Of a stretch of 57,173 nt of DNA, positions 42,642 to 51,192 are shown piece by piece (position 1 is the first letter of the stretch; every line of letters begins with the position of its first letter). The notes under the pieces are model-generated. The model searched no databases, was not told the origin of the DNA, and saw nothing but the letters and a program-made list of their open reading frames with translations. Source of the DNA: an uncultured Clostridia bacterium (lineage in GTDB: Bacteria; Bacillota; Clostridia; Christensenellales; Aristaeellaceae); contig CAMJPQ010000013.1 of the NCBI GenBank assembly GCA_946407745.1, positions 1 through 57,173 on the forward strand, in the 5' to 3' direction. Position numbers and translations under genes: made by a program.

Positions 42642-44423
42642 TTATTTCATCAGCTGCAGCCACTCCGGCACGCGGGCAAGCACCTCGTCGTTGGTGGGCA
42701 GCTTGTTGGCCATGGCCAGCACCTGCTGCAGCGCGGCGGCAGGCTGGGTGGTGGCCAGCGCGGCCCTGAGCTGGCGCGCGCCGTTCACCTGCTCCTCGCC
42801 CAGCATCAGCTCCATGTGGTGGGTGCTGCTCTGCAGCAGGTTCACCGCCGGATAGAGGCTGGCCCTGGCCAGCGCGGTCTCAAACTGATAGACGAGGTTG
42901 GCCGCGGGGCGGAATTCCTCAATCAGGGTGTCGTCCACCTTGTTCTGGTCGGTGGGCATCACCCCGATCACCGTGATGCTGCCGCCCTCCCTCAGCGCCC
43001 TGGCCGCGCCGAAAAGGCGCTTGGCCCTGGCAAGACCTGTCGGGTTCACCATGCCCAGTGCGGCGCGGCCCTGCTGGGCGGCGCTGGACGGGGCCGTTTT
43101 GGCAATGCGCGTCAGGTTGTCCACCAGCAGCACAATGTCGCGGCGGCATTCCGCCGTGCGCTTGGCATATTCCAGCACCAGGTCGCACAGGCGCAGGTGC
43201 GTTTCCGGGGTCTGGTCAAAGGTGGAGGCCACCACATGACAGTTCACATTGTCGCGGAAGCGGGTCACCTCTTCCGGCGTTTCACCCGCCAGCAGCACCA
43301 GCACCTCCGCCTCGGGATGATTGGCCGCGATCACATTGGCCATGTCCCGCAAAAAGGCCCTGTGGTGTGTCTCCGGCTGGCACAGCAGCAGCGCCCGCTG
43401 GCCGAAGCCGATGGGCGCGAGCAGGTCCATCGCGCGCAGCCCCGTCAGCCGCTCCGCCCTGCTTTCCAGGCGCAGCTTACGGGTGGGATACACCGCGGTC
43501 AGGTCGTCAAAGAAGGGGCGGTTCTCCAGCGTGTCGGCGGGAGACCGGTTGACACTGGTCACCATCAGCATGGTGGCGAACTTTTCGCCGTCCTTCTGGG
43601 GCTTCACCTTGCCGGAAACCAGGTCGCCGCTGCGCAGGCCGAAGCGCCTCACCTGCGCCGCCTGCACCATAATGTCGCGCCCCGTGGGCAGGAAGGTAGC
43701 CCCGCGCAGGTAGCCGTACCCCTCCGAGCCGTTCATCTCCAGCACGCCGCCGCCTTCCACCGTGTCCGCCGCGCTGAGCAGGTCGCGCCCCTGGAAGGGC
43801 TGCTCGGGCGCGGGGGTATAGCTCTCCCTGTACGAGGGCGTTGCGCGGCCGCCGTCAAAGCTTCCGCCGAATTCCTGCCGCTGGTCGCGGAAGCCGGACG
43901 CCCTGTAGCTCGGCGCCCTGTCCGTCTGCACCGTGCCGGCGATGCGGCCGGTGCTGCGTTCCGCCCAGCTCTGAGAATAATTCTCCTGCGGGGCGGAGGC
44001 GGTCGGCCCGAAGCGGGACGGCCCGAAGGTACGCGCCGGCGGCTCTGTCTGCTCGTTTCTCGCGGGGCTGTTCCATTCCTGCTGCGGGCGTTCCGCGCCG
44101 CGCTGGTAGCCGCGCTGTGCGTTATAGCCGCTGGAATACCGGTTGGACGGATTGTGCCACGCCGGCTTGAACTGCTGCCTGGGGGGCTCCTCGGCGGCAG
44201 GAGCGGGGGCTTCGCGCTTTTCCTCTTCTGCCGGCGTCGCCGCGGTTTCCTTCACCGCGTCCTCCATCGTCACCTGGCCAGGGGCCTGCTGCTCCCCGCC
44301 GCTGAGCTTTTCTTCCAGTATGGTGACAATGTCCGCCTTGTTCACACCCGCGGGCAGAGGAATCCCGTTTTCCTTCGCAATGGTGCGCAAATCCTTGACT
44401 GTTTTGCTGCTGTAATCTTCCAT
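42642..44423 (-). CDS. rho: Rho transcription termination factor homologue with degenerate ATPase site
   Basis: 593 residues. Order: helical Rho_N domain (residues 5-40), a long Gln/Pro/Arg-rich insert (about 45-215), the primary RNA-binding OB fold (GGGVLEMNGSEGYGYLRGA, DIMVQAAQVRRFGLRSGDLVSGKV), then the RecA-like domain. Aligned without gaps to E. coli Rho, the P-loop APPKAGKT is replaced by CQPETHHR (348-355), so the catalytic lysine and threonine are His354 and Arg355. The motif VLLIDERPEEV reads VLLAGETPEEV, and the arginine-finger region DYNRSGTR reads NLLQSSTHH. Walker B (IVLLVDNLTR) survives. RNA binding is likely; ATP-driven translocation is not. AAGGAG lies eight bases upstream. 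Confidence 0.88.
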   Translation of the reverse strand: MEDYSSKTVKDLRTIAKENGIPLPAGVNKADIVTILEEKLSGGEQQAPGQVTMEDAVKETAATPAEEEKREAPAPAAEEPPRQQFKPAWHNPSNRYSSGYNAQRGYQRGAERPQQEWNSPARNEQTEPPARTFGPSRFGPTASAPQENYSQSWAERSTGRIAGTVQTDRAPSYRASGFRDQRQEFGGSFDGGRATPSYRESYTPAPEQPFQGRDLLSAADTVEGGGVLEMNGSEGYGYLRGATFLPTGRDIMVQAAQVRRFGLRSGDLVSGKVKPQKDGEKFATMLMVTSVNRSPADTLENRPFFDDLTAVYPTRKLRLESRAERLTGLRAMDLLAPIGFGQRALLLCQPETHHRAFLRDMANVIAANHPEAEVLVLLAGETPEEVTRFRDNVNCHVVASTFDQTPETHLRLCDLVLEYAKRTAECRRDIVLLVDNLTRIAKTAPSSAAQQGRAALGMVNPTGLARAKRLFGAARALREGGSITVIGVMPTDQNKVDDTLIEEFRPAANLVYQFETALARASLYPAVNLLQSSTHHMELMLGEEQVNGARQLRAALATTQPAAALQQVLAMANKLPTNDEVLARVPEWLQLMK

Positions 44424-44592
44424 GGCCGCCGCTCCTTCAGTTTTCGTTATATGAAAATCAATGAATCGTTATTTAACGTGTAAAAAACAATGCCGGCAAT
44501 AAGTACATGCCGCTTCATTCATTCAACCGGTTTGTTCACAGGCAACAGATATTCGGTAACTCCCTTTCCAGATCCGCTGTTTGCGTGCATTT

Positions 44593-44621
44593 ATTGTAAC
44601 ATATCCGCGTTGAATGTGCAA
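44593..44621 (-). promoter_or_regulatory. Promoter of the rho-like gene
   Basis: On the minus strand TTGCAC, a 17-base spacer and TACAAT with extended -10 TG. It gives a leader of about 160 bases. The -35 region is embedded in a cluster of TTCAA/TTGAA motifs, including the inverted pair GCGTTGAA (44607) and TTCAACGC (44658). Confidence 0.7.
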
Positions 44622-44710
44622 GCGTTCAATGAAAAACATTCAAAGCATCGAATTGCGTTCAACGCATCTGTTTCATGCGCTTCCGGTGTTTCATTTGTGC
44701 GGGGTTGCCC

Positions 44711-44739
44711 TTGTCATTTTCCGGCATCCGTGGCATAAT
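44711..44739 (+). promoter_or_regulatory. Promoter of the 97-residue protein gene and probably the pepV-ribF run
   Basis: TTGTCA, a 17-base spacer and CATAAT, 30 bases before the start at 44770. Confidence 0.65.
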
Positions 44740-44769
44740 AGCCTCATATTGCGGAAAGGGGGCCTTTCG

Positions 44770-45063
44770 ATGGCAACTGCGCTTTGGGTCAGGGTCATCC
44801 GTCACCACAGAACCGACAGGCAGACCACGGAGCCGTGCGAGCGCCACACGCCGCAGGAGGCGCTGGCGGAGGCCTGCCGCAGCCTGGACATTTCGCGCCC
44901 GCTGTGGCTGGAAAAGAACCAGCGCGAGTGGGATGAATTCGCCCAGACCCGCTTTCTGCCGGACGCCTTCATGGAGTCCGTTGAATTTGACAGACTGGAA
45001 ATTGAATTCATCGATCCCGAAGCGAAAAAGCGCCGCTCGCAGGATCCCAGAAACGCTTTCTGA
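44770..45063 (+). CDS. Conserved-looking 97-residue protein of unknown function
   Basis: 97 residues, small, soluble and charged. The N terminus is beta-prone and basic (ALWVRVIRHHRTDRQ); the C-terminal half (PLWLEKNQREWDEFAQTRFLP and VEFDRLEIEFIDPE) reads like a real folded domain. I do not recognise the family. The start is placed at 44770, after the promoter and a purine-rich GGAAAGGGGG; a longer frame from 44614 overlaps the promoter. pepV follows after 17 bases. Confidence 0.65.
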   Translation: MATALWVRVIRHHRTDRQTTEPCERHTPQEALAEACRSLDISRPLWLEKNQREWDEFAQTRFLPDAFMESVEFDRLEIEFIDPEAKKRRSQDPRNAF

Positions 45064-45080
45064 CAGAGGAGGACAGCGAA

Positions 45081-46460
45081 ATGAACAGTGAAATGAAGCG
45101 TAAGGTAGATGCCCTGCTGGACAGCTGGCAGGAGGAATACGCGGCCCATCTAGCCCGGTGGGTGCGGGTGCCCTCCGTCAAGGGGGAGGCCGAAGACGGC
45201 GCGCCCTTCGGCCGTGAGGTGCGCCGCATGCTGGACATGGCAATGGTGGACGCTGAAACCATGGGCTTCATGACCCACGTGTATGACGGCTACGCCTGCG
45301 ACATCACCCTCGGAGACGAGGATGCGGAGACCATCGCCGTGCTGGGGCACCTGGATGTAGTGCCCGCCGGCGACGGCTGGCAGGTGCCGCCCTTCGCGGC
45401 CGTGCGCGAAGGCGACCGCCTGTACGGGCGCGGCACGAGCGATGACAAAGGCCCGACCCTCGCCGCGCTGTACGCCATGCGCGCGATCAAGGAGGCCGGT
45501 GTACCGCTGAAGCGCTCCATCCGCATGGTTCTCGGCTGCGACGAGGAGACGGACTGGGAGGACATGGATTACTACTGCGACCACGCCCAGATGCCGGAGG
45601 CGGGTTTCTCCCCCGATGCCTCGTTCCCGCTGATCAACACCGAGAAGGGCATGATTCAGATGATGATTCACGCCCCCTTTGACGGCGAGGGGCTGAAAGT
45701 CCTCAGTCTGAAGAGTGGGGAGCGGCCGAACGTCATTCCCGGCGAGTGCACGGCGCTTGTGCGCGGCGGTGAGGAAGTGTGCGCCAGGGTCCGCGCCTTT
45801 GCCGAAAAAACCGGCATGGACTACCGCGCCGAGGTGACCGGTGAGGGCGTGAAGCTCACAGCCGTCGGCATCCCCGGCCATTCCGCCTACCCCCAGGGGC
45901 GGCGCAACGCCATCGGTATGATGCTGATCCTGCTGCGTGAGCTTGGTGCGCAGGGCAGCCTGAAGGTCCTTGCGGACGCCTATCCTCTGGAGCAGGACGG
46001 CGCCTGCCTCGGCATCAAATGCGCGGACGACATCAGCGGCGCGCTGACCTGCAATATCGGCATCCTCCGCCTGGAAGAGGGGACGCTGAGCGCCTCCATC
46101 GACTGCCGCTGCCCGGTGAAGGCCGACCTGAACAGCCTGGTGGAGTCCATCAGGGCGCATCTGCCAGGCTTCCGCCTCACCGATGTGTCCATGACGCCGC
46201 CGCACCATGTGCCCGCCGACAGCGAGCTGGTCACCAGCCTGCTGGCCGCCTATCACGAAGAGACCGGACTGCCCGCCGTGGCCGAGTCCACGGGCGGCGG
46301 CACCTACGCGAAGGTGCTCAAGCAGGGTGTGGCCTTCGGCGCCTCCTTCCCGGACGACGAGGACCTGGCGCACCAGGCGGGTGAATATGTGTACCTGACC
46401 AAGATGATTCTTGCGGCGAAGATTTACGCCAACGCGCTGATGAAGCTGTGCGCGGAATAA
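45081..46460 (+). CDS. pepV: M20 family dipeptidase PepV
   Basis: 459 residues. A dinuclear zinc dipeptidase that releases amino acids from the N terminus of dipeptides in the cytoplasm. Metal ligands and catalytic residues are visible: LGHLDVVPAGDGW (His and catalytic Asp), GRGTSDDKGP (bridging Asp), DEETDWEDMDYY (catalytic Glu pair) and SPDASFPLINTEKG. Lactobacillal PepV has the same layout and length. GAGGAGG lies seven bases before the ATG. The gene is in the long plus-strand run. Confidence 0.92.
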   Translation: MNSEMKRKVDALLDSWQEEYAAHLARWVRVPSVKGEAEDGAPFGREVRRMLDMAMVDAETMGFMTHVYDGYACDITLGDEDAETIAVLGHLDVVPAGDGWQVPPFAAVREGDRLYGRGTSDDKGPTLAALYAMRAIKEAGVPLKRSIRMVLGCDEETDWEDMDYYCDHAQMPEAGFSPDASFPLINTEKGMIQMMIHAPFDGEGLKVLSLKSGERPNVIPGECTALVRGGEEVCARVRAFAEKTGMDYRAEVTGEGVKLTAVGIPGHSAYPQGRRNAIGMMLILLRELGAQGSLKVLADAYPLEQDGACLGIKCADDISGALTCNIGILRLEEGTLSASIDCRCPVKADLNSLVESIRAHLPGFRLTDVSMTPPHHVPADSELVTSLLAAYHEETGLPAVAESTGGGTYAKVLKQGVAFGASFPDDEDLAHQAGEYVYLTKMILAAKIYANALMKLCAE

Positions 46461-46469
46461 GGAAAACGA

Positions 46470-47240
46470 ATGCTGAGCAGAAAGAAAAGATTTCTTGCCC
46501 TGGCGGCGGCAGTGCTGCTGATGCTGTGCCTCGGCACCGCCGGCGCCGCGACCAGGTATCGCACGCTCAGGGTCGGCTCCCGCGGCCAGTCGGTGACCCG
46601 CGTGCAGCAGGCGCTGATTGAGCTGGGGTATGAGCTGGAAGCGGCGGACGGCCATTACGGCGCGAAGACGCGCGATGCGGTCAGAGCCTTCCAGATGGAT
46701 TCAAATCTGAAGGCGGACGGCATTGCCGGCAAAGCAACCCAGGAGGCGCTGTTTGCGGCCCTGGAGGCGCAGGCCACGCCGACCCCCGATCCCCAGGCAA
46801 CCGCTGCGGTGACCCCCGTGCCGGAGCCCACGACCATCCCCTATGTGGTGGTCACCGCCCGCCCCGCCGGGCCGGAGCAGGAAACAGCCGTCCCGCCGGA
46901 GGAAGAAACGCCCCCTGAGGAAACCGCCGCGCCGGAGGAAGCTGTGAGCCCCACCCCAGCCCCCACCCAGGCCGCGAGCCTGTTCGGCGGCAGCTACAGG
47001 CTGATGCGCTCCGGCAGCAGGGGCACCCGCGTGAAGGCGCTGCAGGAGGCGCTGACCGCCCTTGGCTATGACTGTGGCGAGGCGGACGGCCGCTTTGGCG
47101 TATCCACCCGCCGGGCCGTGATTGCCTTCCAGCGGGATCACGGCCTCTCCGCCGACGGCCAGGCGGGCAAAAAGACCCTGAAAGCCATCGAGGAGGCCTG
47201 GGCGCAGCTCGGCAGCGCTCCGCAAGAGGACGCGCCATGA
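46470..47240 (+). CDS. Exported protein with two peptidoglycan-binding (PG_binding_1) domains
   Basis: 256 residues. Signal peptide (FLALAAAVLLMLCLGTAGA), then a PG_binding_1 domain at about 32-97 (GSRGQSVTRVQQALIELGYE, DGIAGKATQEAL), a Pro/Thr/Glu-rich linker, and a second copy at about 178-245 (GSRGTRVKALQEALTALGYD, ADGQAGKKTLKAI). No catalytic domain. It probably binds the wall. It lies nine bases after pepV and overlaps the MATE start by four bases (ATGA). Confidence 0.85.
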   Translation: MLSRKKRFLALAAAVLLMLCLGTAGAATRYRTLRVGSRGQSVTRVQQALIELGYELEAADGHYGAKTRDAVRAFQMDSNLKADGIAGKATQEALFAALEAQATPTPDPQATAAVTPVPEPTTIPYVVVTARPAGPEQETAVPPEEETPPEETAAPEEAVSPTPAPTQAASLFGGSYRLMRSGSRGTRVKALQEALTALGYDCGEADGRFGVSTRRAVIAFQRDHGLSADGQAGKKTLKAIEEAWAQLGSAPQEDAP

Positions 47241-48601
47241 TGAAGGAACCTTTGAGCCTGGACGGGCGGCCGCTGCTGTTCTCCCGGGCTGACCTGAAGC
47301 GGCTGCTGATCCCGCTGCTGCTGGAGACCGCGCTGGCCGTGACCATCGGCATGATGGACACGGTGATGGTTTCCTCCTGCGGCGAGGCCTCGGTCAGCGG
47401 GGTTTCGCTGGTGGACGGCATCGGTGTGCTGCTCATTCAGGTCTTTTCCGCCCTGGCGACGGGCGGCGCGGTGGTCTGCTCGCAGTACCTGGGCAAAAAG
47501 GACACCGTGAACGCGGGCAAAGCCGCCAAGCAGCTGTTCTATGTGGTTCTGCTGGTTTCCTCCGCCATCATGGCGGCCTGCCTTGTGTGGCACAGCCAGC
47601 TGCTCTCCATGCTGTTCGGCAGCATTGAACCGGATGTGATGTCCGCCGCGCAGGCGTATTTTGTGCTCACCGCGCTCAGCTATCCCTTTTTGGCGGGGTA
47701 CAACGCGGCTGCCGCGCTGCTGCGCAGCGAGGGCATGGCCAGGGAAACGTTGCGCACCTCCATTATCATGAATCTGCTGAACGTGGCAGGCAACGCGGTG
47801 TGCATCTACGGCCTGGGCATGGGCGCCGCCGGCGCCGGCCTGGCAACGCTGCTCAGCCGGGTGGCCGGCTGCTTTGCGACTTTCTTTGCGCTGAAAAAGC
47901 CCGGTGCGGCCATACCCTCCCCCGCCCTGCTCCAGTTTGAGTGGCGGGGCGACCTGGCGGGAAAGATCCTCTCGGTGGGCATCCCCAACGGCCTGGAAAA
48001 CGGGCTGTTCCAGTTCGGCAAGCTGATCCTTCTGCGCATGATTGCGACCTTCGGCACGGTCAGCATCGCGGCCAACGCCGTGGGCAACACACTGGGCACC
48101 ATCCACTGCCTGCCCGGCAACGCCATCGGGCTGGCCATGATCACCGTGGTGGGGCAGTGCGTCGGTGCGCGGGCTTTCGATCAGGCCCGCTACTACACCA
48201 GGCGGCTGATGTACCTGAGCTACCTGTTCATGGGTGTGCTGAACCTGCTGATCCTCGCGGCCAACGCGTGGGTCTGCAAACCGTTCAACCTGTCAGAGGA
48301 AACAGAGCTGCTCGCCCGGCAGATTGTGGCGCTGCACGGCGCCGGTGCCATTGTGCTGTGGCCAATGAGCTTCGTCTTCCCCAACAGCCTCAGGGCCGCC
48401 GGGGACGCGCGCTATACCATGGCGGTTTCCGCGCTGAGCATGGTCTTTTTCCGCGTGGTGGTCGGCATACTGCTCGCCCGCCAGCTCGGCATGGGTGTGC
48501 TGGGTGTGTGGACAGCCATGCAGATCGACTGGGTGTGCCGCATCATCTGCTGGGTTGTGCGCTGGCGCAGCGGCAAGTGGCAGACAAAGGTGCTGGTGTG
48601 A
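47237..48601 (+). CDS. MATE family efflux transporter
   Basis: 454 residues with twelve predicted membrane segments. LLIPLLLETALAVTIGMMDTVMVSSCGE at the start and CLPGNAIGLAMITVVGQCVGA in the second half are family-like but distinct from the other two MATE proteins here. Substrate unknown. Translation is coupled to the peptidoglycan-binding protein gene; trmB follows after 28 bases. Confidence 0.87.
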   Translation: MMKEPLSLDGRPLLFSRADLKRLLIPLLLETALAVTIGMMDTVMVSSCGEASVSGVSLVDGIGVLLIQVFSALATGGAVVCSQYLGKKDTVNAGKAAKQLFYVVLLVSSAIMAACLVWHSQLLSMLFGSIEPDVMSAAQAYFVLTALSYPFLAGYNAAAALLRSEGMARETLRTSIIMNLLNVAGNAVCIYGLGMGAAGAGLATLLSRVAGCFATFFALKKPGAAIPSPALLQFEWRGDLAGKILSVGIPNGLENGLFQFGKLILLRMIATFGTVSIAANAVGNTLGTIHCLPGNAIGLAMITVVGQCVGARAFDQARYYTRRLMYLSYLFMGVLNLLILAANAWVCKPFNLSEETELLARQIVALHGAGAIVLWPMSFVFPNSLRAAGDARYTMAVSALSMVFFRVVVGILLARQLGMGVLGVWTAMQIDWVCRIICWVVRWRSGKWQTKVLV

Positions 48602-48629
48602 GTGAAGAAACAGTTGGAGGAACGCCCTC

Positions 48630-49331
48630 TTGCACATGCGAAAGAAAAAATGGGCGCGGCCGGAGCTTGCCGCCTGCCCATGGTATATTCAGGACACGGA
48701 AGCCATGCGCGGGCAGTGGAAAAGCCTGTATCCCGCCGACAGCCCGCTGCACATCGAGCTGGGCTGCGGCAAGGGTGTTTCCACCGCGCAGATGGCGCAT
48801 GACAACCCGGACATCAACTATCTGGCCATCGATATTTCGCCGGATGTGCTGGGAGAATGCAAGCGGAACATCGAGCGCGCCTACGCAGGCGCGCCGATTG
48901 ACAACATCCGCCTCGCGCGCTTCGACATATCTGTTATCTCCCGTTTTCTCGCCGAAGAGGACGCGGCGGAGCGGATCTACATCAGCTTCTGCAACCCGTG
49001 GCCCCGCAGGCGGCACCAGAAGCGCCGGCTCACCCATCCCCGGCAGCTGGTGCAGTACCGCGCGTTTCTTTCCGACGGCGGCGAGATATGGTTCAAAACC
49101 GACGACACAGAGCTGTTCGAGGACTCACTGGAGTATTTTTCCGCCTGCGGGTTCGAGCCTGTGTTTGTCACGGAGGACCTGAGCGCCAGCGGCTTTACGC
49201 CGAATTATATCAGTGAACACGAGGAGAAATTTACAGCGCAGGGGCTGCCCATCCGCTTCGGGCGGTTCCGCAAAGCAGCGCTGCCGGACGGCCCGCGGGC
49301 GGCATGGCCGGAGGAGGAAGAAGACCCATGA
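48630..49331 (+). CDS. trmB: tRNA (guanine-N7-)-methyltransferase TrmB
   Basis: 233 residues. It makes m7G46 in tRNA. LHIELGCGKGVSTAQMA is the SAM site; FCNPWPRRRHQKRRLTHP is the diagnostic TrmB motif; SEHEEKFTAQGLPI closes the domain. A TTG at 48630 is taken as the start: GGAGG is nine bases upstream, and the resulting N terminus (MHMRKKKWARPEL) aligns with other TrmB proteins (MRMRxKPWA). The next ATG, two codons on, is the alternative. It overlaps the glycosyltransferase gene by ATGA. Confidence 0.94.
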   Translation: MHMRKKKWARPELAACPWYIQDTEAMRGQWKSLYPADSPLHIELGCGKGVSTAQMAHDNPDINYLAIDISPDVLGECKRNIERAYAGAPIDNIRLARFDISVISRFLAEEDAAERIYISFCNPWPRRRHQKRRLTHPRQLVQYRAFLSDGGEIWFKTDDTELFEDSLEYFSACGFEPVFVTEDLSASGFTPNYISEHEEKFTAQGLPIRFGRFRKAALPDGPRAAWPEEEEDP

Positions 49332-50302
49332 CACCACCCATTCTTTACATCGTCATTCCCTGCTACAACGAGCAGGAAGTGCTGCCGCTGACCAGCGGCA
49401 TGTTCCTTGAAAAGCTGGAAAGCCTGACCGCCGCCGGAAAAATCAGCGAGAAAAGCCGCATCCTCTTTGTCAACGACGGCAGCAGGGACAGCACCTGGGA
49501 TATCATCCAGCGCCTCTCCGCGCAGGACGAGCGCTTTCAGGGCATCGCCCAGAGCCGCAACCGCGGCCACCAGAACGCTGTGCTCGCCGGGCTGATGGAG
49601 GCAAAGGACCGCTGCGATATCACCATCAGCATCGACTGCGACGGCCAGGACGACCTGAACGCCATGGACGCGATGGTCGACGCCTATATGGACGGATGCG
49701 ACATCGTGTACGGTGTGCGCGCCAGGCGGGACACGGACACCTTTTTCAAGCGCGCCACGGCGCAGGGCTTTTATAAGTTCCTGAACAGCATGGGCGCGGA
49801 GGTGGTGTACAACCACGCCGATTACCGGCTGATGAGCGCCAGGGCGCTGCAGGCGTTTGCTGGCTTCAAAGAGGTGAACCTCTTCCTGCGGGGCATGGTG
49901 CCGCTGGTGGGCTTCAAGTCCACCTCCGTGTACTACGACCGGCACGAGCGCCTTGCCGGGGAGAGTCACTATCCGCTGAAAAAAATGCTGGCGCTGGCCT
50001 TTGACGGCATCACCAGCCTGTCTGTCAAGCCCATCCGGCTGATCACGCTCTTCGGCCTGGTCATCAGCCTGCTCAGCTTCCTCGGCATTATCTGGGCGCT
50101 GATCACCGCGCTGACCGGGCACTCTGTGGCTGGCTGGGCCTCCACGGCGTGCATCGTGTGCTTCATCGGCGGGGTGCAGGCGCTGTTCCTGGGCGTGATT
50201 GGCGAATATGTGGGCAAGATCTATCTGGAGGTCAAGGCCCGCCCGCGCTACATCATTTCCGAGCGGACAGAGGAAATGCAGGAGGACGCACCCGGCAAAT
50301 GA
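49328..50302 (+). CDS. Membrane-anchored family 2 glycosyltransferase (GtrB/DPM1-like)
   Basis: 324 residues. GT-A core with IVIPCYNEQEVLPL, FVNDGSRDSTW, SIDCDGQDDLNAMDAMV (DxD-type metal site) and DYRLMSARAL, followed by two C-terminal membrane segments (about 232-255 and 267-290). This layout belongs to enzymes that move a sugar onto undecaprenyl phosphate for later use outside the cell. The sugar is unknown. It is coupled to trmB in front (ATGA) and truB behind (ATGA). Confidence 0.87.
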   Translation: MTPPILYIVIPCYNEQEVLPLTSGMFLEKLESLTAAGKISEKSRILFVNDGSRDSTWDIIQRLSAQDERFQGIAQSRNRGHQNAVLAGLMEAKDRCDITISIDCDGQDDLNAMDAMVDAYMDGCDIVYGVRARRDTDTFFKRATAQGFYKFLNSMGAEVVYNHADYRLMSARALQAFAGFKEVNLFLRGMVPLVGFKSTSVYYDRHERLAGESHYPLKKMLALAFDGITSLSVKPIRLITLFGLVISLLSFLGIIWALITALTGHSVAGWASTACIVCFIGGVQALFLGVIGEYVGKIYLEVKARPRYIISERTEEMQEDAPGK

Positions 50303-51183
50303 ATGGCTTTATCAACGTGCTCAAGCCGCCGGGACTGACCTCAGCGGCGGTTGTCGGCGCGGTAAAGCGGCTGACCGGGGAGCGGCATGTCGGCCACGCG
50401 GGCACACTGGACCCGGAGGCTGCCGGCGTGCTGCCGATCATGGTCGGCCGTGCCACGCGCCTGTTTGAATACCTGGCCGACAAAGAAAAAACCTATATCG
50501 CCGAGTGTGCCTTTGGCGCGGCAACCGACACGCAGGACGCCCAGGGGCGGGTGATACAGACCGGGGACAGCTGGCCGGATTGGAACCAGTGTCTCAGCGC
50601 CTGCGCCAGCCTGATCGGGGAGATACAGCAGCGGCCCAGCGCCTACAGCGCCATCAAAAAGGACGGCAAGGCCCTGTACCGCCTGGCCAGAGAGGGCCGA
50701 AGCGTGGATGTCCCCACGCGCACCGTGCGCATCGACCGCATTGAGCTTCTGCGTCAGTTGCCCGGCCACGGCCTGCTGATGCGGGTGGACTGCGGCAGGG
50801 GCACCTACATCCGCACCCTGTGCCACGATCTGGGCACGCTGTGCGGCTGCCCGGCGCATATGCGCTTCCTGCTGCGCTGCAAAACAGGCAGCTTTGATCT
50901 GTCCACCGCCGTGACACTGGAGGAGCTTGAAGCGGCCGCCTCGGCAGGAACCTTGGTTGAGCATCTGCTGCCGGCGGATTACCCGCTGGAGCGCTTTCCC
51001 GCCGTACGGGTCAGCCCCGCCTTCTGCCGCATGGCAACAAACGGCGCGGCCATTCCACTCGAGGAATGCGAAGGCACCGCGGAGGAGGATGGCTATGCGC
51101 GCGTCTACCTGGATGGCGCTTTCCGGGGCATAGCGCAGCGAAAGGGCGGCAGCCTGGTATGGAAGACCCTGCTGCCCGAGTGA
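50299..51183 (+). CDS. truB: tRNA pseudouridine-55 synthase TruB
   Basis: 294 residues. It converts U55 of the tRNA T-loop to pseudouridine. NGFINVLKPPGLTS and GHAGTLDPEAAGVLPI (catalytic Asp) open the protein; QRPSAYSAIKKDGKALYRLAREG and DCGRGTYIRTLCHDLG follow. A C-terminal PUA-like region is present. The ATG at 50299 overlaps the stop of the glycosyltransferase gene. It is followed nine bases later by ribF, the common truB-ribF pairing of Firmicutes. Confidence 0.95.
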   Translation: MNGFINVLKPPGLTSAAVVGAVKRLTGERHVGHAGTLDPEAAGVLPIMVGRATRLFEYLADKEKTYIAECAFGAATDTQDAQGRVIQTGDSWPDWNQCLSACASLIGEIQQRPSAYSAIKKDGKALYRLAREGRSVDVPTRTVRIDRIELLRQLPGHGLLMRVDCGRGTYIRTLCHDLGTLCGCPAHMRFLLRCKTGSFDLSTAVTLEELEAAASAGTLVEHLLPADYPLERFPAVRVSPAFCRMATNGAAIPLEECEGTAEEDGYARVYLDGAFRGIAQRKGGSLVWKTLLPE

Positions 51184-51192
51184 GGAGATCGA

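Noticed and set aside
42642-44423. A frameshift as the cause of the altered Walker A motif in the Rho homologue
   Set aside because: Flanking residues align without gaps on both sides of CQPETHHR, so a local frameshift would need two exactly compensating errors.
42609-44483. 624-codon plus-strand open frame opposite the rho-like gene
   Set aside because: The Rho reading has ordered domains, a ribosome site and a promoter; the opposite frame has none.
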